A DNA stretch of 64,000 nt from Saxidomus purpurata (Eukaryota; Mollusca; Bivalvia; Venerida; Veneridae), in NCBI GenBank assembly GCA_022818135.1, contig JAFMSR010000010.1:31420269-31484268 (forward strand), written 5' to 3'. The notes under the pieces are model-generated. The model saw only the letters and a program-made list of their open reading frames with translations, was not told the DNA's origin and did no database searches. Position 1 is the stretch's first letter, and each line of letters begins with the position of its first letter. The position numbers were made by a program, and so were the translations under genes. Shown here piece by piece: positions 12,800-26,400 of the stretch.

Positions 12800-12985
12800 A
12801 TAAGAAAACAGACTCTGAATACGTGTAGGCCAGCACATATAAATAAGATTTCGTAAAAACAAAATAACATTTCGTAAAAACGAAAATTCGTGCTCTAAGA
12901 CATCGTTTTTTTACGACATGTTATTTCGTTTTTACAAAATCTTATTTTTATGTTCTAGCGTACATGTATCCAGAGTCTGTTCTTG
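12800..12985. repeat. Palindromic foldback repeat
   Basis: CAGACTCTGAATACGTGTAG...AATAAGATTTCGTAAAAAC on the left is repeated as its reverse complement on the right (GTTTTTACAAAATCTTATTT...ACATGTATCCAGAGTCTG). The arms are about 85 bp and meet near 12895. Further TTTCGTAAAAACGAAAT pieces extend left to about 12650. It has no coding capacity and is a MITE-like foldback. Confidence 0.75.
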
Positions 12986-13049
12986 CCAGACATATATATC
13001 CGAATCCGTGCTCTTCTAGTTTATGTTTACAACTGAAGCCCAGTTTTTA

Positions 13050-13765
13050 CTCTTATAATTTAAATGATTGTCTGCATCTTTTTTCATGATATATATGTAT
13101 TATAAAATTTAATGATGAGTCATCTTGAGACAAAAGTATTCGCCAGTATTTTAATATTATCACTTTTCGAATGATACTTAGAGGTACTCTGCCCATTTCT
13201 CCGTAAAGGGCAGAAATGTCTTTTGATTTCTTCACGCCCAGTAAACGCCTAAAGAATTTTAAAAGATTTTTTTCAATATCGTTTGCATTTTGGGTTCCCC
13301 ATATTTCTTAGCAAAATTTCAACACTGATCCAACTAGTGAATCAAATAACTTGGCCTTTCTAGATATCGGTAATTCAATTTGTTGAATGATAAAAAACAA
13401 ACTATGTAAAGATACGGAGGCATGCTGGGCTATGACTTTTTGTGTTCGAGACCAGTTTCCATTCTTAAAAAGATTTATGCCTATGTTCTTGAAAGAGTTT
13501 ACCAATTCTACTTTTTGTCCATAGATATAAAAGTCGACTGGAGTTTTTCGGCCCTTTTCAAAGATCATGGCTTTTGTTTTTTTTAACATTTATTTTCATA
13601 CCCCAAATTTCGCAATAATTTTCTACGCCGGTAAGCATAGACTGTAACGATTTTGGTGAAAGAGCAAAATTTAATAAAACCATGTCGTCTGCATTTAATA
13701 TCAGAAAAAGTCTCAAATTGTCAACAGTTAAAATATCTTCGATTTCTGAGTTAATACGGGCGAAA
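13050..13765 (-). pseudogene. LINE reverse transcriptase, C-terminal part, broken
   Basis: Read on the minus strand from 13765, the frames give EIEDILTVDNLRLFLILNAD then DMVLL. This is the polymerase catalytic box, with the usual YADD changed to NADD. Next come NYCEIWGMKINVKK, TKAMIFEKGRKTPVDFYIYG, VNSFKNIGINLFKNGNWSR, LPISRKAKLFDSLVGSVL and finally LYGEMGRVPLSIIRK with VIILKYW. These are in the order expected for a non-LTR retrotransposon reverse transcriptase and its downstream region. There is a frameshift in the A-run near 13590 and stops near 13310 and 13240, so the copy is dead. The fragment ends about 350 bp outside the left duplication arm. A plus-strand piece of the N-terminal polymerase region lies at 15438-15580. 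Confidence 0.85.
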
Positions 13766-14123
13766 GCTCGAAGGGCGCATAAATATTATAGATAATAATG
13801 AGTTCAAACATGATGTATTGAAATCTGAGCAAACTTTCGGATCACTTTCACTCAACGGAGTAGAATGTAATGTATCTTCATCTTGTATTTCTTGTGCGAA
13901 TGTACCGCATTTATAAGTTTCTCTCTTTGGTTTTCGCGTTCGTTCTAGGGATATCAAATATTTACAAGTATAACTTCTTCCTATCATGATTTTTTTCATG
14001 TTGTGAAAGATTTATAAATATTTAAGAAGTAAGTAATGAATTTTTATTCATATCACTAGAAGCGTGACTTCTTACTTAATTCTGTTTCGGCATAATTTGG
14101 CGGAAATAAAATTCAAACAAACA
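13766..14123. other. Gap between LINE fragment and duplication arm
   Basis: A minus-strand open frame of 82 codons (13751-13999) shows no reverse transcriptase signature and is not assigned. Nothing else is recognised. Confidence 0.4.
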
Positions 14124-14443
14124 TTGGGAATATCCTAATCTTCTCACATCAAAAAGTGTTGAAATATAAGAAGATTGAAAAATATTTGATCCAGATAACA
14201 AGTTGTAACATGACGAGATTAAAGATTTACTTCTTCAAGACAGATATTGACTGTATTAAGAATCTAAGAATAACCGGTTAACACATTGATGACAAATGAA
14301 AGGATTATTTTTCATAAATAAGTAATAATCCACACTTATCACTTAAAAAAGCTTGAGCGAAAAGTAAGAGGAACCGTCAGAACTACTTTTTTTATTGCTC
14401 CGCTTTCCAAGAACGAGGGCATTGAGTTGTCAACAGACACACG
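14124..14443 (+). promoter_or_regulatory. Conserved upstream region of channel gene 2
   Basis: About 320 bp before the ATG are alignable with the region before gene 3 (58644-58962). They include TTCATAAATAAGTAATAATCC, AAAAGTAAGAGGAACC and TTTTTATTGCTCCGCTT. Outside this block similarity stops, so it holds whatever proximal promoter and 5' UTR the duplicates share. No clear TATA box or initiator can be assigned. Confidence 0.4.
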
Positions 14444-17400
14444 ATGGATATAGATAAGAAACGATCCTCAATCATTGAAATAGTTCAAGAAAAGCGTGAG
14501 CCCGCCGAAAATGAAAATGAAAGCTGGACAATCGAAGAAATTCCGTCTGTTAGTTGTCTGGATACAGAAAATAAACTACCCACAATCGTTAAAAAACCGC
14601 AAGAGGAGAAATCATCCAACGAAAAAGAAATTGGAAAGCGTACGATCAAAGGAGTCCTGAGTGTAAGTTGACAATTTTAAGATAAATATGAGATGATTTT
14701 TGGTGTGGTATTATTGATTGAGTACTATTCAATAATTGAAAACAAATATTCTAGAGTAATAAATCAAGTTTAAATTAAGCAAGATATTAAATTGTGTAGT
14801 AAAACACAATTTAACGAGTGGGATGGCGCAGACTATTTTGTAAAATAAATCATTTGAAAATATGCAACAAATCATGACTACATAACATAACATGTAACAG
14901 TTAAACGAAAAATGTGTGTTTTGTCCTATTTTCCCACTAGGTTGACTTTCTTGTTCCAGTTTATAAATATTTCAGCTTTTTTAATTTCATTCTTATTCTT
15001 TTATGCAACTTTTATTTAAGCATCTTGGCGAGACGAGTTCACTTCACGGGATTTCCAAACTTGCGAGTTCGCGCCAGGTGATAGTGAAATTGATCTGGTG
15101 CTGTGTTTTCATAGTAACGTGTATTCTATTTGTAGTGCAGATATACGAACTTTTCAAGTAAGTATTTTACTTTTTTTTCGGGTGAGGGAGCAGAGTTACT
15201 ACTTCGGTACTGCTTATACTGAATACGTTACTGTGACCGAAGGCCGAGTAATAAAATTATGATATCTTGATACTAGATAATCTAAATGGATGGTGTATTT
15301 AAACTCAAAACCACAAATAAGCAATGCCTGGCTTGATTATTATTTTCTACTGTCTCTTTAAAATGCAAATGGTGGATTGGAAATAAGGGAAGTAACTCGG
15401 GCCAAATACTTCCATGTTGCTACATTGGTTATCCCGGTGAGGCTAAAAATTATAGAGGGATAACATTAAACAATATTATGTCTAAAATATACTCCAGACT
15501 TCTCGTTACTCGTCTAACAAAATGGGCCTATAAACATGAACAACTCATTGATAATCAATTTGGCTTCCAACGTGGCATACATATACACCTTATTTCCACT
15601 TTTCAGTGATCTAACAATTTACAAACGAAGAATTACAGACCTGTGTTTTAAAATTCAGGTTGGTTGTGATAAAACTACCTCCTTCTACGTTTTTTTCACT
15701 TTGATAAATCTGCATAATTTCACAAAATTCAGTTTTAGTTTACTACATATAAGTTCCTCATAAGTTTTTGCGTATAAGAACGCCTAAAGTAATATGGCTT
15801 ACCTAGGTTTCTTTATGAAAATTAGGGCATTCTAACAAGAAGTAATTCACAAGTGCATTTCTACGAACGTCTGATGTGTAATGTTCAGCTGATACAGTGT
15901 TAGAACGATTAGGGCTTAGAAACTTGTGAGAGATTTGCTCGGGTTGGCGAAAATGGTTAATCGTTCGGAAACTTTAAGCTGCTATTTCAAAACGGTTTGC
16001 ATATTAACCTCGAAGTAAACTTTTTACAGTAAATATAAACACTTAGGTTCAACGACAGATTTTGGAAAATTTATCATTTTAAGAAATATTATTATCACAA
16101 AAACACAATCAAAGCGCTGTTAGCGCTGAAGGCCTTGGTGCTATAGGTTAACTCCCCGAAAAACAACTTTTGACCTACGTGTTTTGCGCTGAACCTTACA
16201 TCAAGCGCGGGTCAAAATGTGCAGAGGACGAAATTCAATATATGACACAGAATGAATGATTCACAAATATATGGGTGGCAGGGAAGTTTGTTTTATTATA
16301 AAACGTACGTTAAATGAAAAACATTATAAATTGTTTAAGCCATTAAAAATAATTCGATCTGCGCTTTGTACAACTTCAAGCGATATGATCTGATGATGTG
16401 GATCGAAAATTATTGTGTACCAAGGACAATACCTTGAAACAGAAATAAACAAAGCAATACCAGCAATGAAATATAAATACAGTACTGTACAAAATGTATA
16501 ACAGAGAAAACCAAATCAAAGCGCTGAAGACGCTGGATTTGTTTGTGTATTCAAAATATGTGTTCTTTGTTTTGTTGTGACGGCTATTTCAGTCTGTAAT
16601 CTTCATTAGTGAAGGCTATACCAGTTGGTAATAAGATATGAACAGAATGCAACAGTTATAAATCGTATTTTGGATCGAAATGTCTCTGTTTCTATTCCCG
16701 GTACACATAAACAGCAGGGATTTTCACTGTATTCTACAAAATGTTTTCACCTACTGTCTAAAATCAGACACTGACCGAGCAGCTAGTTAGGGCGCTTCGG
16801 TAACACAAACGAGCAGGCAATAGCACGGATCAATAAGGGGATCTATTTCTAATACATGTAGGAACGCAGACTAGCTCGCGCCAGGTCCACAGAATAAACA
16901 TATCAGCAATAAGGAAAGTTATAATTACGTCCCTAGCCGCGCATTGAATAAAATTTATGAATGGAAAAAGAGAATGTGTAAACATGCGGGTAAGTATTTC
17001 ATTCTTTAAAATAACGATCAGGGTTAGACATTTTGTTGTCACAGAAACTCCAAAACATATGTTTTCTTTCCACACAAGGTTTAAGAAATGCCTGGCGGGT
17101 TAAGAAATCGGAACTATTTCTATAGGGTGTATATATATAGTAAATCGTCCCTTATTTTTACGCATCATTGTAAAATGAAATACATCCGCGGTTCTTATTC
17201 GGAAACAGTTTACTTTAGTTATATTTACAAAATTTAGCTGATGCTGCATGAGTTTATAACATTATATATTGAAACAATACAACTTTAATGGCTGCGATGG
17301 CCATATGGTTTCAAATGAAGAATCATAATTTGCTGACTGACGTGCCGGAGCTACTTTCGGATTTGGTACTTAAGGAGTAGGCATCGGAAAACGGTAAGTA

Positions 17401-20400
17401 TATTTATTTGTTTCACAAACAAATAAAAATGATTCTGGGTTACCTTGTAGTTGTAATCGGTGAAACCGTTCACTGGGCCTCGACATGCAGCGTCCTCGAT
17501 AAATGGCGGGTGATTTTGATCACGTGAGTTCCTTCTCGGGAATGTACGTAAATTATATCTTTTTTTTAGAGAAATTTATTTTTAGGTATATAAATATATA
17601 TGTAATTGTTCGTAAATAACAAAGTTGTCAATGAAATAACATCGGAAATTTGAAAATCAAACTACAAACTCTTATATCGAGCTTCGTACGTTTCCGTAAA
17701 TTTCCGTAAATTTCCGTACTTTTCCGTGATATGCATCTGATTATCTTCCGTAATCAGCTAACAGCGCATTAATTTCTAAAACAGAAAAAAATGTATAATG
17801 CAGCCCGTAAGCTATATACCTTCCTGCAATCGTTTGAAGTTGTATGTACTCTTTTTATTTGTAATATCATCTTATCATATGCGACATTCAAACAGAAGAT
17901 TGATCTGGTCTGTCTTGCACTACTTTCGCATAGCGCATGTTTACAGTTGTTATTCGCACATAGCACAGTTAAATTTCTTGAAGTGTTTGAAATGTGGTAT
18001 GCTAACTTAGGCCTAGGGGACTTTCAGTCCCCAGGCCAAAAACACAAATATTTTATTTCGACTTATTTTTTTACATGCATTTTTTTATACTAATGTTTGT
18101 TGAAACTAAAGTCTCGTAAGGGATAAGAAAGTTTTAAGCCATAGGACCTACTGACAAACAAACCGACAAGTGGGGTGACTTCCTAGAGATGCCCCCATCG
18201 TTTAGGGAGTGGAGGAGGGCGGGACGGGGTGTAACAAAACAAGGCTTATGTTTTTTTCGCATTTGGGAGGATGGTTTTGTATCTGCAAACATTCGTTTTA
18301 ATTCAGTTATTTACACAAACTGCTTATAGGGCAAAACTGTTTTACATGACATCTTAATAACATTTCCCACACCAGAAAACTAAAACTAAGTCATATAACA
18401 GTTGCTGAATGAATTGAAGTGCGAAAGGTCATATTCGCTGGTTGCTAATCTACCAGAATTTCAGCTTATATAAACTATTATATATGTGTTTATTGCAGGA
18501 CATTTTACTCGTATCCAATACAGACGACAGTAAAGCTGGATTTTAGTTCACTGGCGTTTCCTGCAATAACGATATGTAATATAAACCCAATCAAGAACGG
18601 GAAGCTGAGCATGGTACCAGACATTGAAGCAGTTCTGCAAAATGAGGAACAGACACAGGTACCATTTTCTGCATGTCTGCCGTTAATTAACTTTTATTAG
18701 AAATATTTAGTGTTGTCAGAAAGTATGTATACAGATATTATGTCTAAAGCATAATTCCAAAGCCATGAAACAGGTTCTCTCTTAACTACACATAATGATA
18801 GAAGATACATAGATGAGTGCAGTATGCAAGAACCAGACTAAACTAAGAACCAGCCAAGAACGGAAGTGCTAGGCTCAAAACGTCAATTGTGCTCGCTTTA
18901 TGTTTTTGCATGTCGCCAGGGTGATTTTACCGTTGAACATATGACAATATAATTGGCTCCCAATTCCTTATTTTCAATTTCTTTTTGAATAAGAAAGAAA
19001 CGATCAAAAGGTGAAGTTTTTTAGCCTGGCAATAACAAGACCAGCCAAACCTAATCTAAATGTGTAATAAAACGCATTTTGAACTGTATCGCAAAGGTCG
19101 AATAAGGAGCTAATTCCTTACTTCTTATTCAAACTAGAAAGAATAACAAAAGACATTACACCGGTCAATATGTCAAGCTTTTCGTTGATTCTTTAAAAAC
19201 ACAATATAAGCTGTAACAAGACCAAACACCTATTCTACGGACTAATTAACGTTTTTATCGAAAAAAAGAACATAAAAAATGAAAGGTGCCTAAGATCAAA
19301 TTGTGTATGATTCTTTTAGACTTCATCAAATATATTGTTATAGTAAAGCTTAAATAAGGCCAAACAAATTTAATCCAAGTACAAAATCAGATAATTTGTG
19401 TTTGTCGTAAAAAGGCATAAAATTCTGAAAAGAAACACAATACTACCAAACGACAGGGTGATAGAATGGCATGAAAATAAATCTACACATAATTGTTATG
19501 AGCCTCATTAACGGTTAGTTCCATGCGCCTTCAATAAAACATAAAACGAACTAATTTTACGTTTGAAGCCAAACACTGCAATTAAAACGATAGGGAACTA
19601 CAACGTCCGTTTTTTTTCCCGTTAAAGTTTAGTTTTCTACAATAAGGGAATAAAGTAAGTCACTGCTTTTTTTCTGAAAGACAAATACATAGTCATTCTG
19701 GTGGTATTGAAAAGTAGGACAGCTAATTTTTCATCTTACATTTTTTCGAGAAAAAGGAGATGCTTTGCGGACGTGAAATAAAATAATTTATTAAAGTATG
19801 TAAAAAATACCTATCAAAACATGAACATTTGTATACATAAAAATGTGATACTACTATAACGTGTTCAAAAATCTATGCCACTATATAAACTTTTATATGC
19901 TTTGAATTACTGTGTTTGTTCTCATTTTAGAGTATATCTGGGAGGAAGAAACGAGAAGCAACAATGACGCACGCTGACTGATCGATCTAAGTTGATGGTA
20001 TCGTCTGATGAAGATGATATAGAGACAACTAAAAGGCCGCACAAGCTTCATCAAAAGAAAACTCGGAATAATGCAAAAGAGATGAATGTACAATCTGTGC
20101 AGTCTGAGACGTTATCGTCTGATCAAGATAAATTAAGCAGGCGAAAACGATCTTTCGATCCTTCCAGTCTTTCACTTGACGGCTTGGATCCCAGTTTGTT
20201 GCCTGGCAACTTGGATCCCAGTTTGTTGCCTGGCAACTTGGATCCCAGTTTGTTGCTTGGCAACTTGGATCCAAGTTTGCTGCTTGACGTCTCGAATCTC
20301 AGTTTGTCGCTTGACGATTTGGGTCAATTAATAGGGCCGTCACTCACGCCGCCGTTTTCAACCGTTCCTGCTGTCGAGAGCACAACTAATTCCGTCAGTT

Positions 20401-23400
20401 CCACCGACAGTCTTCCAACTTCTTCTCCAGCTCAGTCACTTCCTGCTAGTGTCAATAATTTGTGGCAGCTATTTCACGACAACGCCAACACAAATCATAA
20501 CTGGTTAACCGATGCACTCGATGAGACTTTCTTTCTCAGCCGTTTGAATTTAAAAAAAGACCAGTGGGAGGAAATGATAGAAAATTTCGGGATAGTTTTC
20601 AAAAATGAGAGTGTGTAAGTAAATAGTTTTTCTAAAGCATACGGAAGTGGTCTGTGAACAAACAAATCTGGGAAAAGCTAACATGCTCTTTATTGTAGTC
20701 TTGCAACAAGGTCAGAAGCCTTATTTTGTGTACTGAAATGATTCAACAATTAACACCTTTTACATTTTTTTATTTAAACCTATTCGAAAGGAAATATATA
20801 TGACTGCCGAGTGATGTGTGTTCTTTGTTATCTCCCCGCCTTGGCGGATGGGATATGGTAATGAGCTCCGTCCGTGCGTCCGCCCGTCACACTTTTGTCA
20901 ACACTAAAACTATCAAAGTATTCAAGATAATTTATTTAAACTAAATACACAGACAGAGGACATTAAGAGAAACCGGACCATAACTCCTTAAGTAGTTAAT
21001 CGATTTGATTTAAATTGCATACAATCACAGAGGCCATTCAGGCGCAGTGCAGTATTCAAGAGTTATGACCGTACCTCACTCTTTTTTATGCCCTCTGTCT
21101 GTCCGTGCGTCCGTCCTTACATTTTTTCGTGTCCGGGCTGTAACTTTGTCATGCATTGAAGGTTTATAAATAACTTCGCACAGATGTTCAGCACATCAAG
21201 GCGACGTGTCGCGTGCAAACCCATGTCCATACCTCAAAGGTCAAGGTCATACTAAGTTCGAAAGTAATAGAATCCTGAATATATGCACACATTTGTGTCC
21301 GGACTGAAACTTTGTCATGTATTGATTGATTTTAAATAACTTGGCACAAATGTTTATCACATCAAGACGACGTGTCATGTGCAAGACCAACGTCCCTACC
21401 TCAAAGGTCAAGGTCACACTCATAGTTTATAGGTCATCGAATCCTGTATAGATACAACGCACATACATTTATGTCCGGACTGTAACTTTGTCATGCATTG
21501 AAGGATTTTAAAATAACTTGGCACAAATGTTCAGCACATCAAGACGACGTTTAAAGGTCAAGGTCATACTTAGAGTTTGAAAGTAATAGAGTCTTGCATA
21601 TATGCACACATTAGTGTCCGGACTGTAACTTTGTCATGCATTGAAGGATTTAAGATGGCACAAATGTTCAGCACATCAAGACAATGATTCGTGTGCAAGA
21701 CCACGTCCATACCTCAAAGGTCAAGGTCACACTTGGAGTTTAAAAGTAATGGAATTCTGTATGCATGGTAACTCTGTCATGCGGGGAAGGCTTTTAGAAT
21801 CACATGACACAATTGTTGAGCACATGATAAAGACACTGCAGTGAGACACCTCTTTCGGGGCCATTCGTCACTTATGAGGGACAGCTCTTGTTATATTTAT
21901 TTTCCCTTATTGATTTTTCATAAGCAATTTCGTCCAGAATATAACTCCGAAAGTATTCAAGGGAATTTGATACAACTTTACACACAGACAGAGGACATTC
22001 AGAGAAATGGCTATGTACAAGGACCTGTACGCTAGCTTGTCTTATTTTCGAATTATCTCCCTTTATTACCTTTTCTTGACAGGGCAATACTCTTTAATTA
22101 CTGATCTTAATTAATTGAAATTGCATTCTATGATCGAGTACATTCAGATGCAAGAACCAAACATTTAGCCTGGTTTTGAGTTATCTCCCTTTATTGATTT
22201 GTTTTGCATAACACGTTATAATTACTTCTACATGTATCTTATTAAATTAGAACCTCCACAGTATTCGTTCCTCTCACATCAAATTTCTTTTGCTCGATCT
22301 TAAATGGCAATTGACACAATTTTTGCACAGTTATTCATGTAGCTTCTGACGTTTTTTAAGTGAGAAGAGACAGGAAATTGGTCACCAAAAAGACGACTTG
22401 ATTGTGTCGACTACGTTTGCCGGACGAATACAGAATTCTACGTGAGTACTTACGCAAGCACATTTCTGCTGGTTTTCTTTTCGAGTGGAATGGGAGTGGA
22501 GGAAGGGGCGAATGATGACGGTAATATAAACAGTAGTAAGTGGTCATTATGAGCTTTTTGGGTGGTCGTCTGTCCGGTGTCGTCGGTCATACGTCGTTCA
22601 CATTTCCTCCAAATGACATCTCTACTCAAACACCTAGGTCAATGTAAATGAAACTAAAAATGAATGTTCCTTGCAGAAGATGTGTTGAACCGTAATTTTC
22701 ACACATACGAATTCGTCACATGTGTTAAAAATTCGTACGAATATGTGTCTCATATGTGAAAATTTGGTTCTTTACGTTAAACCCTCGCCCCCTCAAAGCA
22801 AACACGTATACTTCACATGTCAAAAACAAATAAAATGGAAAAATCATTTGTGAAAATAGTGTTTATACGAAAACGTCACACATTCCAAATAACAGTTTAT
22901 GCCACCTAGATATATCTGGAGGCACATTGTGTTTGCTGTGGCTGATAGAGCTTTCATATTTCACAGGATGATAGAACATATAGAGTAGATGACCCATTTA
23001 TGATTGTCGCAAAGTCGCAAGGTCACAGGGGGTAAAAATGTCAAATTCTTAGTACTCAATATTTTGATAACGATTTGACACTGATACGTAATATTTCACA
23101 ATATGATTGTTCTCAATGTGTAGAGAAGTTCCATATTTGGTTTAAGGGTCACTCTGTCAAAGATCACAAGGGGTCAGTAGCATAAATCAATTAACATTCA
23201 GTATCTTGAAAAGAATGATTAGTCTCAATGAATAGACGATCATTTCTTCTTTGGGGACTATAGGATTGTTTGATCCGTCCATTCGACCGTTCTTCATTCC
23301 GGCCGTCTGTCTGAAGCATTTCGTGTCTGGTCAGTAACTTCGCGATGCGTGGACCGATTTCAAATAACTGCATAATAACTCAAGCATAAGTGTTAACCAC

Positions 23401-26400
23401 GTCAAGACAATGCGTGGCGTGCAAGACCAAGATCCATAGCTCAAAGTTGAAGAGCACACTATTTACACGTTATGAAAGTGTACGCCTTAAACACTGAAGT
23501 GCTACGTTGAAGAGCATGTGTTTTGCTAAACCATTAAGGGTGTCCTGCTCGTCCTGTCTAGGGATTTTCTTTCCATGAAAACAAAAGTGTTATGTTACAC
23601 TAAAATGGGTGGCAGGTAATGTTTAAGCATGATCTTACTGTTTTAAAACTTTTACTAATTTAAAATCTGTCTGTTTATTTGTAGGAACTATAAACATTTC
23701 CCGTCGACACTTTATGGAAATTGTTATACGATAACATCGCCAAAGTACGTGGCCTTGGGAAGTGGTCCAGCTCACGGTATGTCGTTTACAAGTGGTTTGA
23801 TTAAGTTATATTTCTTAAAAGCTTTTATTTCTTATAGTGACTAGAAATGAATGACAATGTATAACCCAGTAATTATCTCTTTATTGATTCATATGCCATT
23901 TTTTTACAATGTGATGTTATAACGATTGACAGAAAATACACAAAATACAATACATGTTCTTATGCAAAGTGCATCAAGAAATGTAATCTTTACATGTATG
24001 ATTATATATATAAATTTATATACATAAATGCTTTGCACATAGAAAAAATGTTTATGAAGATGTAACTTTTACTGGCACATACAAACTTCTTATGAAATGA
24101 ATAATGCAAAAAAAGCCCAGTAGCAGTAAAGCGCCAAATGTACAAGCGTACTCTTAAACACTGAAATAATATTAACTTTCACTTAAATATGTTTATGAGC
24201 CCTCAAACTGATTAATTTGCCATACAAGCAACCAAAACACATATGCTTTGTGAAAGGTGATGGGTGGGGTAACATCCAACGAATGGCTTAACTGATCTCA
24301 ATTCAAATATATACAGCAGTTGATATAATCAGAACTCGGCTAATGCTATTACCAATATAGAGTAGACTCAGTAGTCAGTAGATTTTGATTGACAAAAATT
24401 CTCCCGCAAAAACAGCCATGTCGTCAACGACCAATTTACGAATACAGTCAGCATCGTTGTCATCCATATTAGGTCACGGACACACAACTATAACTTGCAC
24501 CTATATTGGTCTTATATTTTAAGCGATTAACTATTCCTTTAAAAACTCAAATGACATACTAAATCTGTCTACACCTGACAGGGTGTCTCCAGGAGAACAG
24601 TTTTGATTACCAAAGTCATAAATTCTAGTACCAAAAGAAAGGAATTATTTCACTCACTAGTAAAAGAACGATACAAGATAATATATTATCCATTCTGACG
24701 AATAGAGTCTGATATTCATTGAAGGTGATGGCAGAAAAATGTCATTCAAGTCAATCTATTTTAGTAATGCATTTTGTTCTGTTCATTTTGTCCAAGAGTA
24801 TGTCAGGGTTAATTTAAGTAAAATATCTGGCTGAACAAGTTAATTTATATATTTTTTGGAATACTGTACAAAAGTTGAGTGGGCGGTGGTGAAGATTTGA
24901 TACAAGGCACGACCGTACCTCCTCATTTGTACAGCTACGCTTTTCCAGGAAGCGGACTCGAGAGTGACTCGATAAGCTTAAAGCTTTCTTCACAATCGAG
25001 CTAAAATAAATTAGTATAAACTAAACTAAAACGGTTGAAGATTTGATAGGACGAAATTTGTATAGCTACGCCTCTCGTGTGACTCGGCGCTGCACAGCTC
25101 GAAAGATGATTCCTCATATCCACCAACTGTGCAAATACATGTACATTGTTTTTCAATTACATCTTTATTTGTGTAATATTTAAGGAATAAAGTTAACAAT
25201 AAATCTTGAGAAAGACGACTATGTGCCTAATTTATCGACTGGTTACGGTGCTAGGGTGGTATTTCATGAACCAGGCATTCACCCTCTACCATCACACGAG
25301 GGAATAACCTTAGGTCCAGGCACAGAGACAAGTATAGGACTACGAATGGTAAGCAGATATATCATACTGTGTTTTATCACCCTGCTATGTGATTATGTAG
25401 ACCGGGAAACAAGACTAATAATTGAGGGGTAAATGTTTTGTAATTTTGATATTTGCGACTGTATACACGCGTTTTAATCGTCGCAAATAATTCTAACGGC
25501 GACGGCGTTAAAACCTTATATACGGTCGCAAATGTCAAAATAGTTTGCCCTATTCTAACGCATATTGTGTGTGAATGCGATAATTAAAACGCTGTTCGAT
25601 TTTTGCGAATATATAATACGTTATTTAATAATCTCAAATTTAAATGGCATCACCCATCAGAAACGACGTTACCGGTAGTGCGTTAGAACATTAATATCAT
25701 TTAGATCAGTCATGTACTCGTACATCGTTTTTTGTTCAAAACAATAATTCAAAACAGGTATGGCTATTCTGTTAGATAGATATAAGCTATCCTCGTAAAT
25801 GTGCGAAATAAAATGAACGGGGGCATGAGATCATCAATCTGTCTTATCTTATCTGTAAACAGAGTACAGAGTAAAAGAGTACATTTCTTACTCCAGGTAC
25901 GCATTTCACGCCTGGGCGAGCCACATGGCAACTGCGACGACGGAATAAAGTTCTTTCAGCGTTACAACAGACGTTACAGTATAGCGGTAAGATGTAGTCT
26001 ATGGACATATCTCATGACTTGGACAAATTAATACGACTCATATGATACATGTTTGAATGGATTCACTCAAAGTACACTGTACTGTTATTGAAAGTGAAAA
26101 CATGAGGGACCGTGACTGACGTTTTAATAGCTGAAAGTATTTGAATTTGACGTTGCATATCGTACATTTGTACATAGAAACGAAAATAATACCAAGTTTC
26201 ATTTCAACCAGTTTTTTGTATTATCTTTAGCAAACTGTCACTTCAGACCAGTGCGTACATGGTAATAAAATATCTGTTTTGTTTTAAAAATTATTTGTAA
26301 AATTTATATAAAACAGTGTAGATAAAATCTACCATCAGTCATATTTGCGCCGTAAGTTTGCATTCATTGAAATTGATTTTAAGTACAGTATTTCTTACAG

